This document shows positions 33,758 to 40,994 of a stretch of 64,000 bases of DNA, piece by piece (position 1 is the first letter of the stretch; each line of letters starts with the position of its first letter). The translations under genes and the position numbers were made by a program. The stretch covers positions 1 through 64,000 of the forward strand of contig JAEEQH010000016.1 in assembly GCA_016285245.1 (NCBI GenBank), written 5' to 3'. The stretch is from Prevotella sp. (GTDB taxonomy: Bacteria > Bacteroidota > Bacteroidia > Bacteroidales > Bacteroidaceae). The notes beneath the pieces are model-generated. The model had not been told where the DNA came from. It saw only the letters and a program-made list of their open reading frames with translations, and did not search any database.

Positions 33758-33765
33758 CAAAGATA
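33758..33765 (-). promoter_or_regulatory. -7 box of the candidate sRNA
   Basis: Minus-strand TATCTTTG. Confidence 0.6.
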
Positions 33766-33826
33766 CGCACTTTTTGAGGTATCTGCAAGAAAAATCAAGA
33801 AAAAAAAGTGTAAACAATACACTTTC

Positions 33827-33840
33827 TTGACATAAATCAA
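33827..33840. promoter_or_regulatory. FNR/CRP-like palindrome, second TTGACATAAATCAA
   Basis: Identical to the 14-mer at 2741-2754. It lies 62 bases upstream of the candidate sRNA -7 box on the minus strand and about 95 bases upstream of the plus-strand box at 33936. Confidence 0.4.
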
Positions 33841-33935
33841 GAATGTGTGCGTACAAAAACGGTAAAAAATGAGGATTTGTGATGGGGAACGCCATTTTTT
33901 TCGCGTTTTAATTTGCACAATCCAAAATTAATACT

Positions 33936-33943
33936 TACCTTTG
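33936..33943 (+). promoter_or_regulatory. Promoter upstream of greA 2
   Basis: TACCTTTG with TTTG at 33912-33915 (20-base spacing). Confidence 0.7.
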
Positions 33944-33975
33944 CCCACGGATTAAGTAATCAGGCTAATAAACGA

Positions 33976-34016
33976 GGATTCCGACAAGCGCGAAGTCGGG
34001 ATTCTTTCTTTTTTAG
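33976..34016 (+). terminator. Terminator-like hairpin in the greA 2 leader
   Basis: GGATTCCGAC (33976-33985) pairs with GTCGGGATTC (33995-34004), two wobbles, followed by TTTCTTTTTT. It lies about 30 bases after the expected start and 50 bases before greA, so it should end most transcripts early or act as an attenuator. Confidence 0.65.
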
Positions 34017-34027
34017 TCTGCCGAATA

Positions 34028-34062
34028 AGGTAAATAGTAAAATTGTAAATAGTAAAATAGTA
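34028..34062 (+). repeat. GTAAATAGTAAAA repeat array before greA 2
   Basis: GGTAAATAGTAAAATTGTAA and ATAGTAAAATAGTAC: two and a half units of about 14 bp directly upstream of the start codon. Confidence 0.6.
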
Positions 34063-34066
34063 CATT

Positions 34067-34534
34067 ATGGCATATATGTCACAAGAAGGCTACGACAAAC
34101 TGATAGCCGAACTACAGTACCTGGAGGGTGTAGAACGCCCGAAGGCATCGGCCGCCATCGCGGAAGCACGCGACAAGGGCGACCTCAGTGAGAACAGCGA
34201 GTACGACGCCGCCAAGGAGGCCCAGGGCCATCTGGAGGCGAAGATCAACCAGCTGAAGCTGGCCATCTCGGAGGCGAAGATCGTGGACACGTCACGTCTG
34301 AGCAGCGACTCCGTGCAGATCCTGTCGAAGGTGGAGATGACCAATATGGCCAACAAGGCCAAGATGACCTACACCATCGTCAGCGAGAGCGAGGCCAACC
34401 TGCGCGAGGGTAAGATCAGCATCACCACGCCTATTGCCCAGGGTCTGCTGAACCACAAGGTGGGCGACGAGGTGGAGATTAAGATTCCCCGTGGCACCGT
34501 GAAGCTGCGCATCGACAAGATCAGTATTGCTTAA
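34067..34534 (+). CDS. greA: Transcript cleavage factor GreA (second paralogue)
   Basis: A 155-residue GreA. The tip motif GDLSENSEYDAAKEAQG keeps the acidic pair required for RNA cleavage, and the FKBP-like domain (ANLREGKISITTPIAQGLLNHKVGDEV) is complete. It is closer to canonical Bacteroidetes GreA than the copy at 13704 and is probably the housekeeping version. It has its own promoter with a terminator-like hairpin in the leader, so its synthesis may be attenuated. It is followed by the HIT protein gene. Confidence 0.93.
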   Translation: MAYMSQEGYDKLIAELQYLEGVERPKASAAIAEARDKGDLSENSEYDAAKEAQGHLEAKINQLKLAISEAKIVDTSRLSSDSVQILSKVEMTNMANKAKMTYTIVSESEANLREGKISITTPIAQGLLNHKVGDEVEIKIPRGTVKLRIDKISIA

Positions 34535-34549
34535 ACATAGAACTGAGAG

Positions 34550-34637
34550 TTGAGAACTGAGAGGTATGATTAGTTTTGCCATTGGCATTTCCTGACGACT
34601 TGTATCCCTAAAGGTAATCATACCTCTCAGTTCTCAA
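34550..34637. repeat. GAGGTATGATTA inverted-repeat element, copy 1
   Basis: Perfect 23-bp arms at 34550-34572 and 34615-34637 around a 42-base loop. The outer part of each arm is the TTGAGAACTGAGA heptad, the inner part GGTATGATTA. Copy 2 is at 39719-39834; the 18-mer AAAGGTAATCATACCTCT is identical in both. It separates greA 2 and the HIT gene. Confidence 0.85.
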
Positions 34638-34663
34638 TTATCAGTTCTCAAATATAAAGAATT

Positions 34664-35062
34664 ATGGATATTTTCTCAAAGATTGCTGCTGGTGAGATTC
34701 CCAGCTACAAGTGTGCCGAGAACGAGCAGTTCTATGCGTTCCTCGACATTAACCCCGTCGGCAAGGGCCACACACTGGTCATTCCCCGTCGCAAAGTAGA
34801 CTACATCTTTGACATGGACGACGAGGAGATTGCCGCGTTCCAGGTATTCGCCAAGCGCGTCGCCAAGGCCATCAAGAGCGCCTTCCCCTGCAAGAAGGTG
34901 GCAGAGGTCGTACTGGGACTGGAGGTGCCCCACGCACACATCCACCTCATCCCCATGAACAGCGAGGCCGACGTCGACTTCCGTCGCGAGAAGCTACAGC
35001 TCACGGAAGACGAGTTCAAGGACATCGCTTCCAAGATCTACACAGCATTTCAGAAAGAGTAA
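34664..35062 (+). CDS. HIT family hydrolase
   Basis: A 132-residue histidine-triad protein (HinT/Fhit superfamily) that hydrolyses nucleotide phosphoramidates or similar nucleoside conjugates. The triad is PHAHIHLIPM; the N-terminal motif DIFSKIAAGEIPSYK and GHTLVIPRRKVDYIFDM are typical. Cytosolic dimer expected. It follows greA 2 and is itself followed by hairpin element copy B. Confidence 0.92.
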   Translation: MDIFSKIAAGEIPSYKCAENEQFYAFLDINPVGKGHTLVIPRRKVDYIFDMDDEEIAAFQVFAKRVAKAIKSAFPCKKVAEVVLGLEVPHAHIHLIPMNSEADVDFRREKLQLTEDEFKDIASKIYTAFQKE

Positions 35063-35074
35063 CACACTAAGTGA

Positions 35075-35150
35075 AACAAAAATCTTCAAAAATCTAACGA
35101 TAATAAGCCTGTTGAAAGCCATTTTCGTTAGATTTTTGAAGATTTTTGTT
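35075..35150. repeat. 76-bp hairpin element, copy B
   Basis: Perfect 24-bp arms at 35075-35098 and 35127-35150, loop 28 bases with TAATAAGCCTGTTGAAAGCC. Nearly identical to copy A at 13589-13664. It lies between the convergent HIT and manC genes and may also terminate both. Confidence 0.9.
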
Positions 35151-35185
35151 TATTGACTCATCATGTTTTCTATTCTCCGTACCTA

Positions 35186-36298
35186 TTATATATAGTCCTC
35201 ACCGTACTTGATGCCCACCTCGTTGGCATACTTCTTGACGAGCGACGAGGAGTCGCCCTTCTTACAGATCATCAGCACGTTGCCTTCATCGGCAACGATG
35301 AAGCCGTCGAGTCCGTTGAAGACGCCCACCTTGCCCTTGGGCAGCTTGATGATGTTGTTGCTGCAATTGTCGAGCAACGCCTCCGAGTCGATGATGACAT
35401 TGTCCTCCTGGCCCTTCTGCATACACTCATAGATGCCGTGCCACGTGCCAAGGTCCGCCCAGCCGAAGTCACACTTCATGACATAGACATTCTCAGAACG
35501 CTCCAGTACACCGTAGTCGAGCGACATGTTGGGGTACGAAGGATAGTACTTATCGACAAAGGCCAGCTCGCTCTCCAGGCTCTCGTCATCGCGTATGTCG
35601 TCAAGACGGTGGTTCAGCTCAGGGAAGAGACTCAGGAACACCTCGCGCAGATGGCGCACGTTTGCCAGATAGATACCCGTATTCCAGTAGAACTCGCCGC
35701 TCTCCATGAAGATACGCGCGAAGTCGCGCTCGGGCTTCTCCGTGAACGACTGCACCCTATAGACGTCCGTCAGCTCCGTCGGCTCACCCAACTGGATGTA
35801 GCCATAGCCCGGCTCGGGACGCGTGGGGATGACACCCAGCGTGAGCAGGATGTCGTGTGTCGACACGAACTGCAGGCCATCGATGATATTCCTGCGGAAC
35901 ATCTCCTCATTGAGCACCAGCTGGTCGGAAGGTGTAACGACGATGTTCGCGTCAGCACCATGCTCGCGACGGATGCGCCGACCGGCCCACGCCACACTGG
36001 GTGCCGTGTTGCGGTTGATGGGTTCTACGAGGAAATTCTTCTGTGGGAGCTCAGGCAACTGCTCCTGTGCCATCGACAGATACTCCTTACAGGTACATAC
36101 ATAAATATTTTCTTTGGGTATGAACTTGACGAAACGGTCGTAGGTCGTCTGAAACTGTGTCCTACCTGTTCCGAAAAAGTCCAGAAACTGTTTGGGTTTT
36201 TCCACTCTACTCGACGGCCACAAGCGTTTTCCCTTTCCGCCAGCCAGGATGACGCAGAAATTATTTGGACGTTTTTCCATTCGATTAGTTTTACTCAA
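35186..36298 (-). CDS. manC: Mannose-1-phosphate guanylyltransferase
   Basis: A 370-residue nucleotidyltransferase making GDP-mannose from GTP and mannose-1-phosphate. ILAGGKGKRLWPSSRVEKPKQFL is the nucleotide-binding signature; FTEKPERD and FGWADLGTWHG are further conserved blocks. The length matches the short form without a mannose-6-phosphate isomerase domain. GDP-mannose feeds surface glycans and fucose synthesis. It is divergent from the tRNA-Leu gene; no clear -7 box is visible upstream. Confidence 0.93.
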   Translation of the reverse strand: MSKTNRMEKRPNNFCVILAGGKGKRLWPSSRVEKPKQFLDFFGTGRTQFQTTYDRFVKFIPKENIYVCTCKEYLSMAQEQLPELPQKNFLVEPINRNTAPSVAWAGRRIRREHGADANIVVTPSDQLVLNEEMFRRNIIDGLQFVSTHDILLTLGVIPTRPEPGYGYIQLGEPTELTDVYRVQSFTEKPERDFARIFMESGEFYWNTGIYLANVRHLREVFLSLFPELNHRLDDIRDDESLESELAFVDKYYPSYPNMSLDYGVLERSENVYVMKCDFGWADLGTWHGIYECMQKGQEDNVIIDSEALLDNCSNNIIKLPKGKVGVFNGLDGFIVADEGNVLMICKKGDSSSLVKKYANEVGIKYGEDYI

Positions 36299-36369
36299 TG
36301 TTTTTCGGGCACTAAGATACGGAATAATACTGATATGCGCAAGGAATTTTCAGTTTTTTTACGTATTTC

Positions 36370-36400
36370 TTTGTTATTTCCGAAAAACTTAGTACCTTTG
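36370..36400 (+). promoter_or_regulatory. Promoter of tRNA-Leu
   Basis: TTTG at 36370-36373, 19-base spacer, TACCTTTG at 36393-36400: a full match to the Bacteroidetes -33/-7 consensus, 13 bases before the tRNA. Confidence 0.85.
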
Positions 36401-36413
36401 CAACGCTTTTCGA

Positions 36414-36495
36414 GCCCAGATGGCGGAATCGGTAGACGCGCTGGTCTCAAACACCAGTGGGGCAACCCGTGCCGGTTCGACCCCGGCTCTGGGTA
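36414..36495 (+). tRNA. tRNA-Leu (anticodon CAA)
   Basis: Acceptor arms GCCCAGA and TCTGGGT pair (G1-U72 wobble). The D-arm region GGCGGAATCGGTAGACGC, anticodon stem-loop CTGGT-CTCAAAC-ACCAG, long variable arm and T-loop GGTTCGACCC are all present, as in type II leucine tRNAs. No CCA is encoded. Confidence 0.92.
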
Positions 36496-36575
36496 CAAAG
36501 GCTGAGAAGCAGAAGGGTTGTAAGTTCATCACTTGCAGCCCTTTTTTAGCAGAAGAAATAAATATTACAACGCAT

Positions 36576-37661
36576 ATGAAAAAAGGTATTATCATCGCAG
36601 CCTTGATGACGGCAGCACTGTCAGCCGGGGCACAACAAGTGAAGTATACCATTAACGGTATCAGTAAGGACAACGGGAAAAAAGTCTATCTCGTTGACCG
36701 TTTGGACAATCGCAACGTGGACAGCACGGTGGTGAAGAACGGGAAGTTCGTACTCAGCGGCAGTGCCGAGAAGAATGCGTTCCTGGCCGTGAAGCAGGAG
36801 AACATTGACTGGCTGACCATACTCTTCAACGACGGCATCCCCGTCACCGTCAACATGAACGACAGCACACTGAAGGGCTCACCTGCCAACGAGCGCCTGG
36901 TGGGCTACGATCTTGCGTTTGGGCTCCCTTACGGTGCCTTTATGCGGCGCGTACAGAAGATGTCCAACGAGGAGCGTAACAGCAAGATGGACGCGCTGAG
37001 AGTAGAAATGAACAAGATTATCGAAGACATGAGGACGCTGCTGACGAAGATCTTCCGCGACGAGCGTGAAACGATGATTCCCGTGGCGTTTGTCGACGAA
37101 TACGTGGATCTTTTCGGAAACGAGAAGCTGGACAGCGCGCTGAACAGCAAGCCCGCCTACGCCAACCATCCCATGCTCAAGAAGCTCCAGGCGATGATGA
37201 ATGCGCAGAAGGCCGAAGAGGCCAAGAAGACCGCTTTTATTGGCAAGCTGTTCACCGACCTTGAGGAGGCCGACCCTGACGGAAAGCAGCATAAGCTGAG
37301 CGAATATGTCGGCAAGGGCAAGTGGGTGCTCGTCGACTTCTGGGCCTCGTGGTGCGGTCCCTGCCGTGCTGAGATGCCCAACGTGGTGGCTGCCTACGAG
37401 AAATACCATGCCAAGGGCTTCGACATCGTCGGTCTGTCGTTCGACAGTAAGAAGGAGGCGTGGGTGAAGGCCATCGCCGACCTGAAGATGCCGTGGCCGC
37501 ATCTCTCCGACCTGAAGGGCTGGAAGACAGTCGCCTCGGAGATCTACGGCGTGAACTCCATTCCCGACAACCTGCTCATCGATCCCCAGGGAAAGATTGT
37601 TGCCCGCGGACTGCGTGCCCAGGGTCTGCACCAGAAGCTTCAGGAGATCTTCGGCGAGTAA
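36576..37661 (+). CDS. TlpA-like thioredoxin with DUF4369-type N-domain
   Basis: A 361-residue exported protein (signal peptide ends SAGAQ). Residues about 22-110 have the beta-sandwich pattern of DUF4369 (YTINGISKDNGKKVYLVDRLDN). A helical linker follows, and residues about 225-361 form a thioredoxin fold with active site WASWCGPCRAEMP and the cis-Pro strand NSIPDNLLIDPQG. It should act in the periplasm as a disulfide reductase or in cytochrome c maturation. ATG 36576 follows a purine-poor leader; the longer frame starts inside the tRNA and is false. Terminator at 37684. Confidence 0.88.
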   Translation: MKKGIIIAALMTAALSAGAQQVKYTINGISKDNGKKVYLVDRLDNRNVDSTVVKNGKFVLSGSAEKNAFLAVKQENIDWLTILFNDGIPVTVNMNDSTLKGSPANERLVGYDLAFGLPYGAFMRRVQKMSNEERNSKMDALRVEMNKIIEDMRTLLTKIFRDERETMIPVAFVDEYVDLFGNEKLDSALNSKPAYANHPMLKKLQAMMNAQKAEEAKKTAFIGKLFTDLEEADPDGKQHKLSEYVGKGKWVLVDFWASWCGPCRAEMPNVVAAYEKYHAKGFDIVGLSFDSKKEAWVKAIADLKMPWPHLSDLKGWKTVASEIYGVNSIPDNLLIDPQGKIVARGLRAQGLHQKLQEIFGE

Positions 37662-37683
37662 AGCGGAAAACAAATACAAATAA

Positions 37684-37720
37684 TGAGGGGTGCACCTATT
37701 GGCGCACCCCTCATCTTTTT
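37684..37720 (+). terminator. Terminator between tlpA-like gene and tsf
   Basis: TGAGGGGTGC (37684-37693) pairs perfectly with GCACCCCTCA (37704-37713), followed by TCTTTTT. It may also work for the convergent tsf operon. Confidence 0.85.
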
Positions 37721-37739
37721 ATATGGAGCGTAGTTGTTT

Positions 37740-38738
37740 TTACTCTGCTGCCAGCGTGAAGCGACGGAAAGCCACAATCTTCAACTCCTTGTCCTGCTGG
37801 GCGAGCCACTGAGCAACAGTAGCCTTGTCGCCGTCGCCGAACTGGAACTCCTGGTCGACGAGGCAGTTCTCCTTCAGGAACTTCTGCACACGACCCTTGG
37901 CGATGTTCTCAATCATAGGCATCTTCAGCTGAGCCTCACCCTCGACCTTTGCGTCAGCAATGATCTTACGGGCCTCGTCAGCCTGAGCCTGTGTGAGCCA
38001 GCCCTTGGCCATGTTCGACTCGATGTGGTCCTCAGAGTCAACGAGGTTGGGGTTGATACCAGCCTTCTTGATCTTCATCTCCACGAACTTCTCTACCTGC
38101 TCGAGCTTCGTCTTCTCAACGGCGGTCTTGTACTCCTCGTCGAGAATCTTCTGGTCGACGCTGTCCTTGTCAAGGGCAACGGGCTTCATGGCTGCCACCT
38201 GCATGGCGAGCTTGTGACCCACCTCAACGTTCTCCTTGTTCAGCTGAACGAGAGTAGCCAGAGTGTGCTTGCCCATGTGGTCGTAAGCCTCCACGTTGTC
38301 GCCTTCGAGCGTCAGGTAGCCATCGAGCTCCATCTTCTCACCAGTGATACCGGAACGCTGTGTAACGGCGTCCTGAACCTTCTGGCCGTCGGCCAGAGTC
38401 AGCTCCTTCACCTCGTCGATGGTCTTCGCCTTAGCAGCGATGGCGGCATCGAGGACGCTCTGTGTCAGGGCGATGAAGTCAGCACCGTTAGCCACGAAGT
38501 CGGTCTCGCACTTCAGGGCGATAGTAGCGGCGAAGCCAGCCACCTTCTTCACGAGTACACAACCGTTGGATGTCTCACGGTCGCTGCGCTTGGCAGCGAT
38601 GGCCAGACCACGCTCACGGAGCAGTTCCTTGGCCTTGTCGAAGTCGCCCTCAGCCTCGGTCAGAGCCTTCTTTACGTCAGCCAGACCAGCGCCGGTCATT
38701 GCGCGAAGCTTCTTGATATCGTCAATTGAAATTGCCAT
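37740..38738 (-). CDS. tsf: Elongation factor Ts
   Basis: A 332-residue guanine nucleotide exchange factor for EF-Tu. The N-terminal UBA-like domain (IDDIKKLRAMTGAGLADVKKALTEAEGDFDKA) includes the conserved TGAG motif; the core contains ALKCETDFVANG. Length matches Bacteroidetes EF-Ts. Last gene of the rplM-rpsI-rpsB-tsf operon. Confidence 0.95.
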   Translation of the reverse strand: MAISIDDIKKLRAMTGAGLADVKKALTEAEGDFDKAKELLRERGLAIAAKRSDRETSNGCVLVKKVAGFAATIALKCETDFVANGADFIALTQSVLDAAIAAKAKTIDEVKELTLADGQKVQDAVTQRSGITGEKMELDGYLTLEGDNVEAYDHMGKHTLATLVQLNKENVEVGHKLAMQVAAMKPVALDKDSVDQKILDEEYKTAVEKTKLEQVEKFVEMKIKKAGINPNLVDSEDHIESNMAKGWLTQAQADEARKIIADAKVEGEAQLKMPMIENIAKGRVQKFLKENCLVDQEFQFGDGDKATVAQWLAQQDKELKIVAFRRFTLAAE

Positions 38739-38778
38739 TATTATTTTACCTTTTTACTTTTTTACCTTTTTACTTTTT
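38739..38778 (-). repeat. T-rich heptad array between rpsB and tsf
   Basis: ATTTTACCTTTTTACTTTTT and TACCTTTTTACTTTTT: two to three units of TTTTTAC(C/T), as at 19257-19322. Confidence 0.6.
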
Positions 38779-38780
38779 AA

Positions 38781-39632
38781 TTACTCTGCAGCGGGAGCCT
38801 CTTCCTCAGCGGGGGCAGCAGCCTCCTCAGCAGCGGGAGCCTCCTCAACAGAAGCCTCGGCCTTCGGCTTGCGGGTGCGCTTGGGCTTCTCCTCAACCTC
38901 AGCCTCTTCCTGAGCGTCAGCAGCCTTCTCGTCAGCCTTCTCGACCTTGCGCTCCTCGAGACCCTCGGCGATGGCGGCGCAGCAAGCGTTGAGGATGACC
39001 TCTACGCTGTCCTTAGCGTCGTCGTTGGCGGGGATGACGAAGTCGATGTTCTTCGGGTCGCTGTTGGTATCGACGATACCGAAGACGGGGATACCCAGAC
39101 GATTTGCCTCCTTAACGGCAATCTGCTCCTTCATCACGTCGACGACGAACAGAGCGCTCGGCAGACGGGTCAGGTCGGCGATAGAACCGAGGTTCTTCTC
39201 CAGCTTGGCACGCTGACGGGTAATCTGCAGCAGCTCGCGCTTCGAGAGGTTACCAAAGGTACCGTCGTTCATCAGCTTGTCGATGTTGGCCATCTTCTTC
39301 ACGGCCTTACGGATGGTGGGGAAGTTGGTGAGCATACCGCCCGGCCAACGCTCGATGACGTAAGGCATGTTGATGCCAGTAGCCTTCTCGGCGATGACAT
39401 CCTTGGTCTGTTTTTTAGTGCCGACGAAAAGAATTTTCTTGCCGCTCTTAGCAATCTGCTTCAGAGCCTCGGCAGACTCGTCGATCTTGGCGACCGTCTT
39501 GTGGAGGTCGATGATATGGATACCGTTACGCTCGGTGTAGATGTAGGGAGCCATAGCGGGGTTCCACTTACGCTTCAGGTGGCCGAAGTGGCAGCCGGCC
39601 TGCAGCAACTGGTCAAAATTTGTTCTTGCCAT
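38781..39632 (-). CDS. rpsB: 30S ribosomal protein S2
   Basis: A 283-residue S2. LLQAGCHFGHLKRKWNPAMAPYIYTERNGIHIIDL and GTKKQ/ERWPGGMLTNF are the usual motifs. The last 50 residues (EEKPKRTRKPKAEASVEEAP and following Ala/Glu repeats) are a Bacteroidetes-type acidic extension. Placed between rpsI and tsf, with a 233-base gap upstream that contains an inverted-repeat element. Confidence 0.96.
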   Translation of the reverse strand: MARTNFDQLLQAGCHFGHLKRKWNPAMAPYIYTERNGIHIIDLHKTVAKIDESAEALKQIAKSGKKILFVGTKKQTKDVIAEKATGINMPYVIERWPGGMLTNFPTIRKAVKKMANIDKLMNDGTFGNLSKRELLQITRQRAKLEKNLGSIADLTRLPSALFVVDVMKEQIAVKEANRLGIPVFGIVDTNSDPKNIDFVIPANDDAKDSVEVILNACCAAIAEGLEERKVEKADEKAADAQEEAEVEEKPKRTRKPKAEASVEEAPAAEEAAAPAEEEAPAAE

Positions 39633-39718
39633 TTTCTTTTTCTTTTTTTGTTGTTTACTTTCTGTTGAATCTTGTTAGATCAGCCAATGGGTAATTGTGA
39701 ACTGAGAATTGAGAACTA

Positions 39719-39834
39719 AGAGGTATGATTACCTTTGCTCGTGTTAACTCTCATACAAGTCTCATTGGTTTAGATACTAAACTGTTCAGTTTCCTGATAG
39801 GAGTTTCAAACGGAAGAAAGGTAATCATACCTCT
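39719..39834. repeat. GAGGTATGATTA inverted-repeat element, copy 2
   Basis: Perfect 18-bp arms (39719-39736 and 39817-39834) around an 80-base AT-rich centre, with GAGAATTGAGAACT and TTCTCAACTCTCAGTTC heptads outside. It splits the ribosomal operon between rpsI and rpsB. The arm includes TTACCTTTG, a -7 box facing away from rpsB. Confidence 0.8.
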
Positions 39835-39865
39835 CACTTCTCCGTTCTCAACTCTCAGTTCAAGA

Positions 39866-40252
39866 TTAACGCTTACTGAACTGGAAGCGACGACGTGCCT
39901 TCGGCTGACCGGGCTTCTTACGCTCTACCTCACGGCTATCACGTGTCAGGAAACCGGCGTCCTTCAGCTTCTTCTTATCCTCTTCGTTAGCCTTGACGAG
40001 GGCACGGGCGATAGCCATGCGCAGGGCCTGGCTCTGGCCAGTGAAACCACCACCGTCGAGGTTCACCTTGATATCATACTTCTCAGCCACTTCGAGCAGG
40101 TTCAGCGGCTGCTTAACCACGTACTGCAGGATGGCAGAGGGGAAATAAACTTCCAAATCCTTCTTGTTGATCGTAATCTTACCAGAACCTTCCTGGAGAT
40201 ACACACGAGCTACTGAGCTCTTGCGACGACCGATTGCATTTATTACTTCCAT
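39866..40252 (-). CDS. rpsI: 30S ribosomal protein S9
   Basis: A 128-residue S9. Conserved NAIGRRKSSVARVYL, GGGFTGQSQALRMAIARAL and the basic tail KKPGQPKARRRFQFSKR, whose end reaches the P-site tRNA. Follows rplM by 13 bases. Confidence 0.97.
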   Translation of the reverse strand: MEVINAIGRRKSSVARVYLQEGSGKITINKKDLEVYFPSAILQYVVKQPLNLLEVAEKYDIKVNLDGGGFTGQSQALRMAIARALVKANEEDKKKLKDAGFLTRDSREVERKKPGQPKARRRFQFSKR

Positions 40253-40265
40253 CTTACCTTATCAA

Positions 40266-40727
40266 TTATTTATACTGGTTAATATCAATTGTCTTGGGCT
40301 TCTGTGCCTCGTGCGGATGCTCGGTACCCTCGTAGATGTAGAGGTTGTTGAGCAGGCTACGGCCGAGAGGACCCTTGGGGAGCATACCCTTGACGGCATG
40401 ACGCAGGAACTTCTCCACACCACCGTTGCGCTTGCGCAGCTCGGCAGGTGTCTGGAAGCGCTGGCCACCAGGATAGCCCGTGTAGCGTGTGTAGACCTTG
40501 TCGGTCTCCTTCTTACCAGTGAAAACCACCTTATCGGCGTTGATAAGGATAACATTGTCACCGCAGTCAACGTGCGGGGTGAAAGTAGGCTTGTACTTTC
40601 CACGAATCAGCTTAGCTACCTTAGAGGCGAGACGACCGACGACCTGATCAGTGGCGTCGATAACCACCCACTCCTTCTTCGCTGTTTCCTTGTTGACGGA
40701 AATAGTCTTGTAACTCAAAGTGTTCAT
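40266..40727 (-). CDS. rplM: 50S ribosomal protein L13
   Basis: A 153-residue L13, an early assembly protein. Conserved WVVIDATDQVVGRLASKVAKLIRG and LPKGPLGRSLLNNLYIYEG. ATG 40727 is chosen; the longer frame upstream reads through the leader and is unrelated to L13. First gene of the rplM-rpsI-rpsB-tsf operon. Confidence 0.96.
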   Translation of the reverse strand: MNTLSYKTISVNKETAKKEWVVIDATDQVVGRLASKVAKLIRGKYKPTFTPHVDCGDNVILINADKVVFTGKKETDKVYTRYTGYPGGQRFQTPAELRKRNGGVEKFLRHAVKGMLPKGPLGRSLLNNLYIYEGTEHPHEAQKPKTIDINQYK

Positions 40728-40925
40728 TTCTTTTAATTCTTTCTTTTTACTAAAAAACAGTTTTACTCTTCTCGATACAGCACACATTAATACCGCTCGC
40801 AGAGGTGGGTGCCTCCGTAGCAGTCTAACGTCGCTTGAATGTCGATTCACGAACCACTGCGCCCGGCCAAAGACGCCGCTATTCACACTACATCCACGGG
40901 GATTCTAAGTCTCTCCCCAATAATC
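40728..40925 (-). other. Long 5' leader of the ribosomal operon
   Basis: About 200 untranslated bases between the promoter at 40932-40939 and rplM. It is GC-rich with several short self-complementary stretches in its distal part (40800-40915). Leaders of this length before ribosomal operons often bind one of the encoded proteins; that is inference here. Confidence 0.4.
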
Positions 40926-40931
40926 GGACTG

Positions 40932-40939
40932 CAAAGGTA
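40932..40939 (-). promoter_or_regulatory. -7 box for rplM operon
   Basis: Minus-strand TACCTTTG, just downstream of the CotH operon terminator. Confidence 0.75.
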
Positions 40940-40956
40940 CTGCTTTTTATGTAAAA

Positions 40957-40976
40957 AGGGGGCACGTGGCCCCCTA
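40957..40976 (-). terminator. Terminator of the CotH/VTC operon
   Basis: AGGGGGC-ACGTG-GCCCCCT stem of 7 bp; on the minus strand followed by TTTTTAC. Confidence 0.85.
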
Positions 40977-40994
40977 AAGAGTGAAGTTTTATAA

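Noticed and set aside
36420..36575. Upstream extension of the TlpA-like protein
   Set aside because: It would begin inside tRNA-Leu; the signal peptide starts at ATG 36576.
40728..40886. N-terminal extension of L13
   Set aside because: L13 homology begins at MNTLSYKT (40727). The extension is the untranslated leader read as protein.
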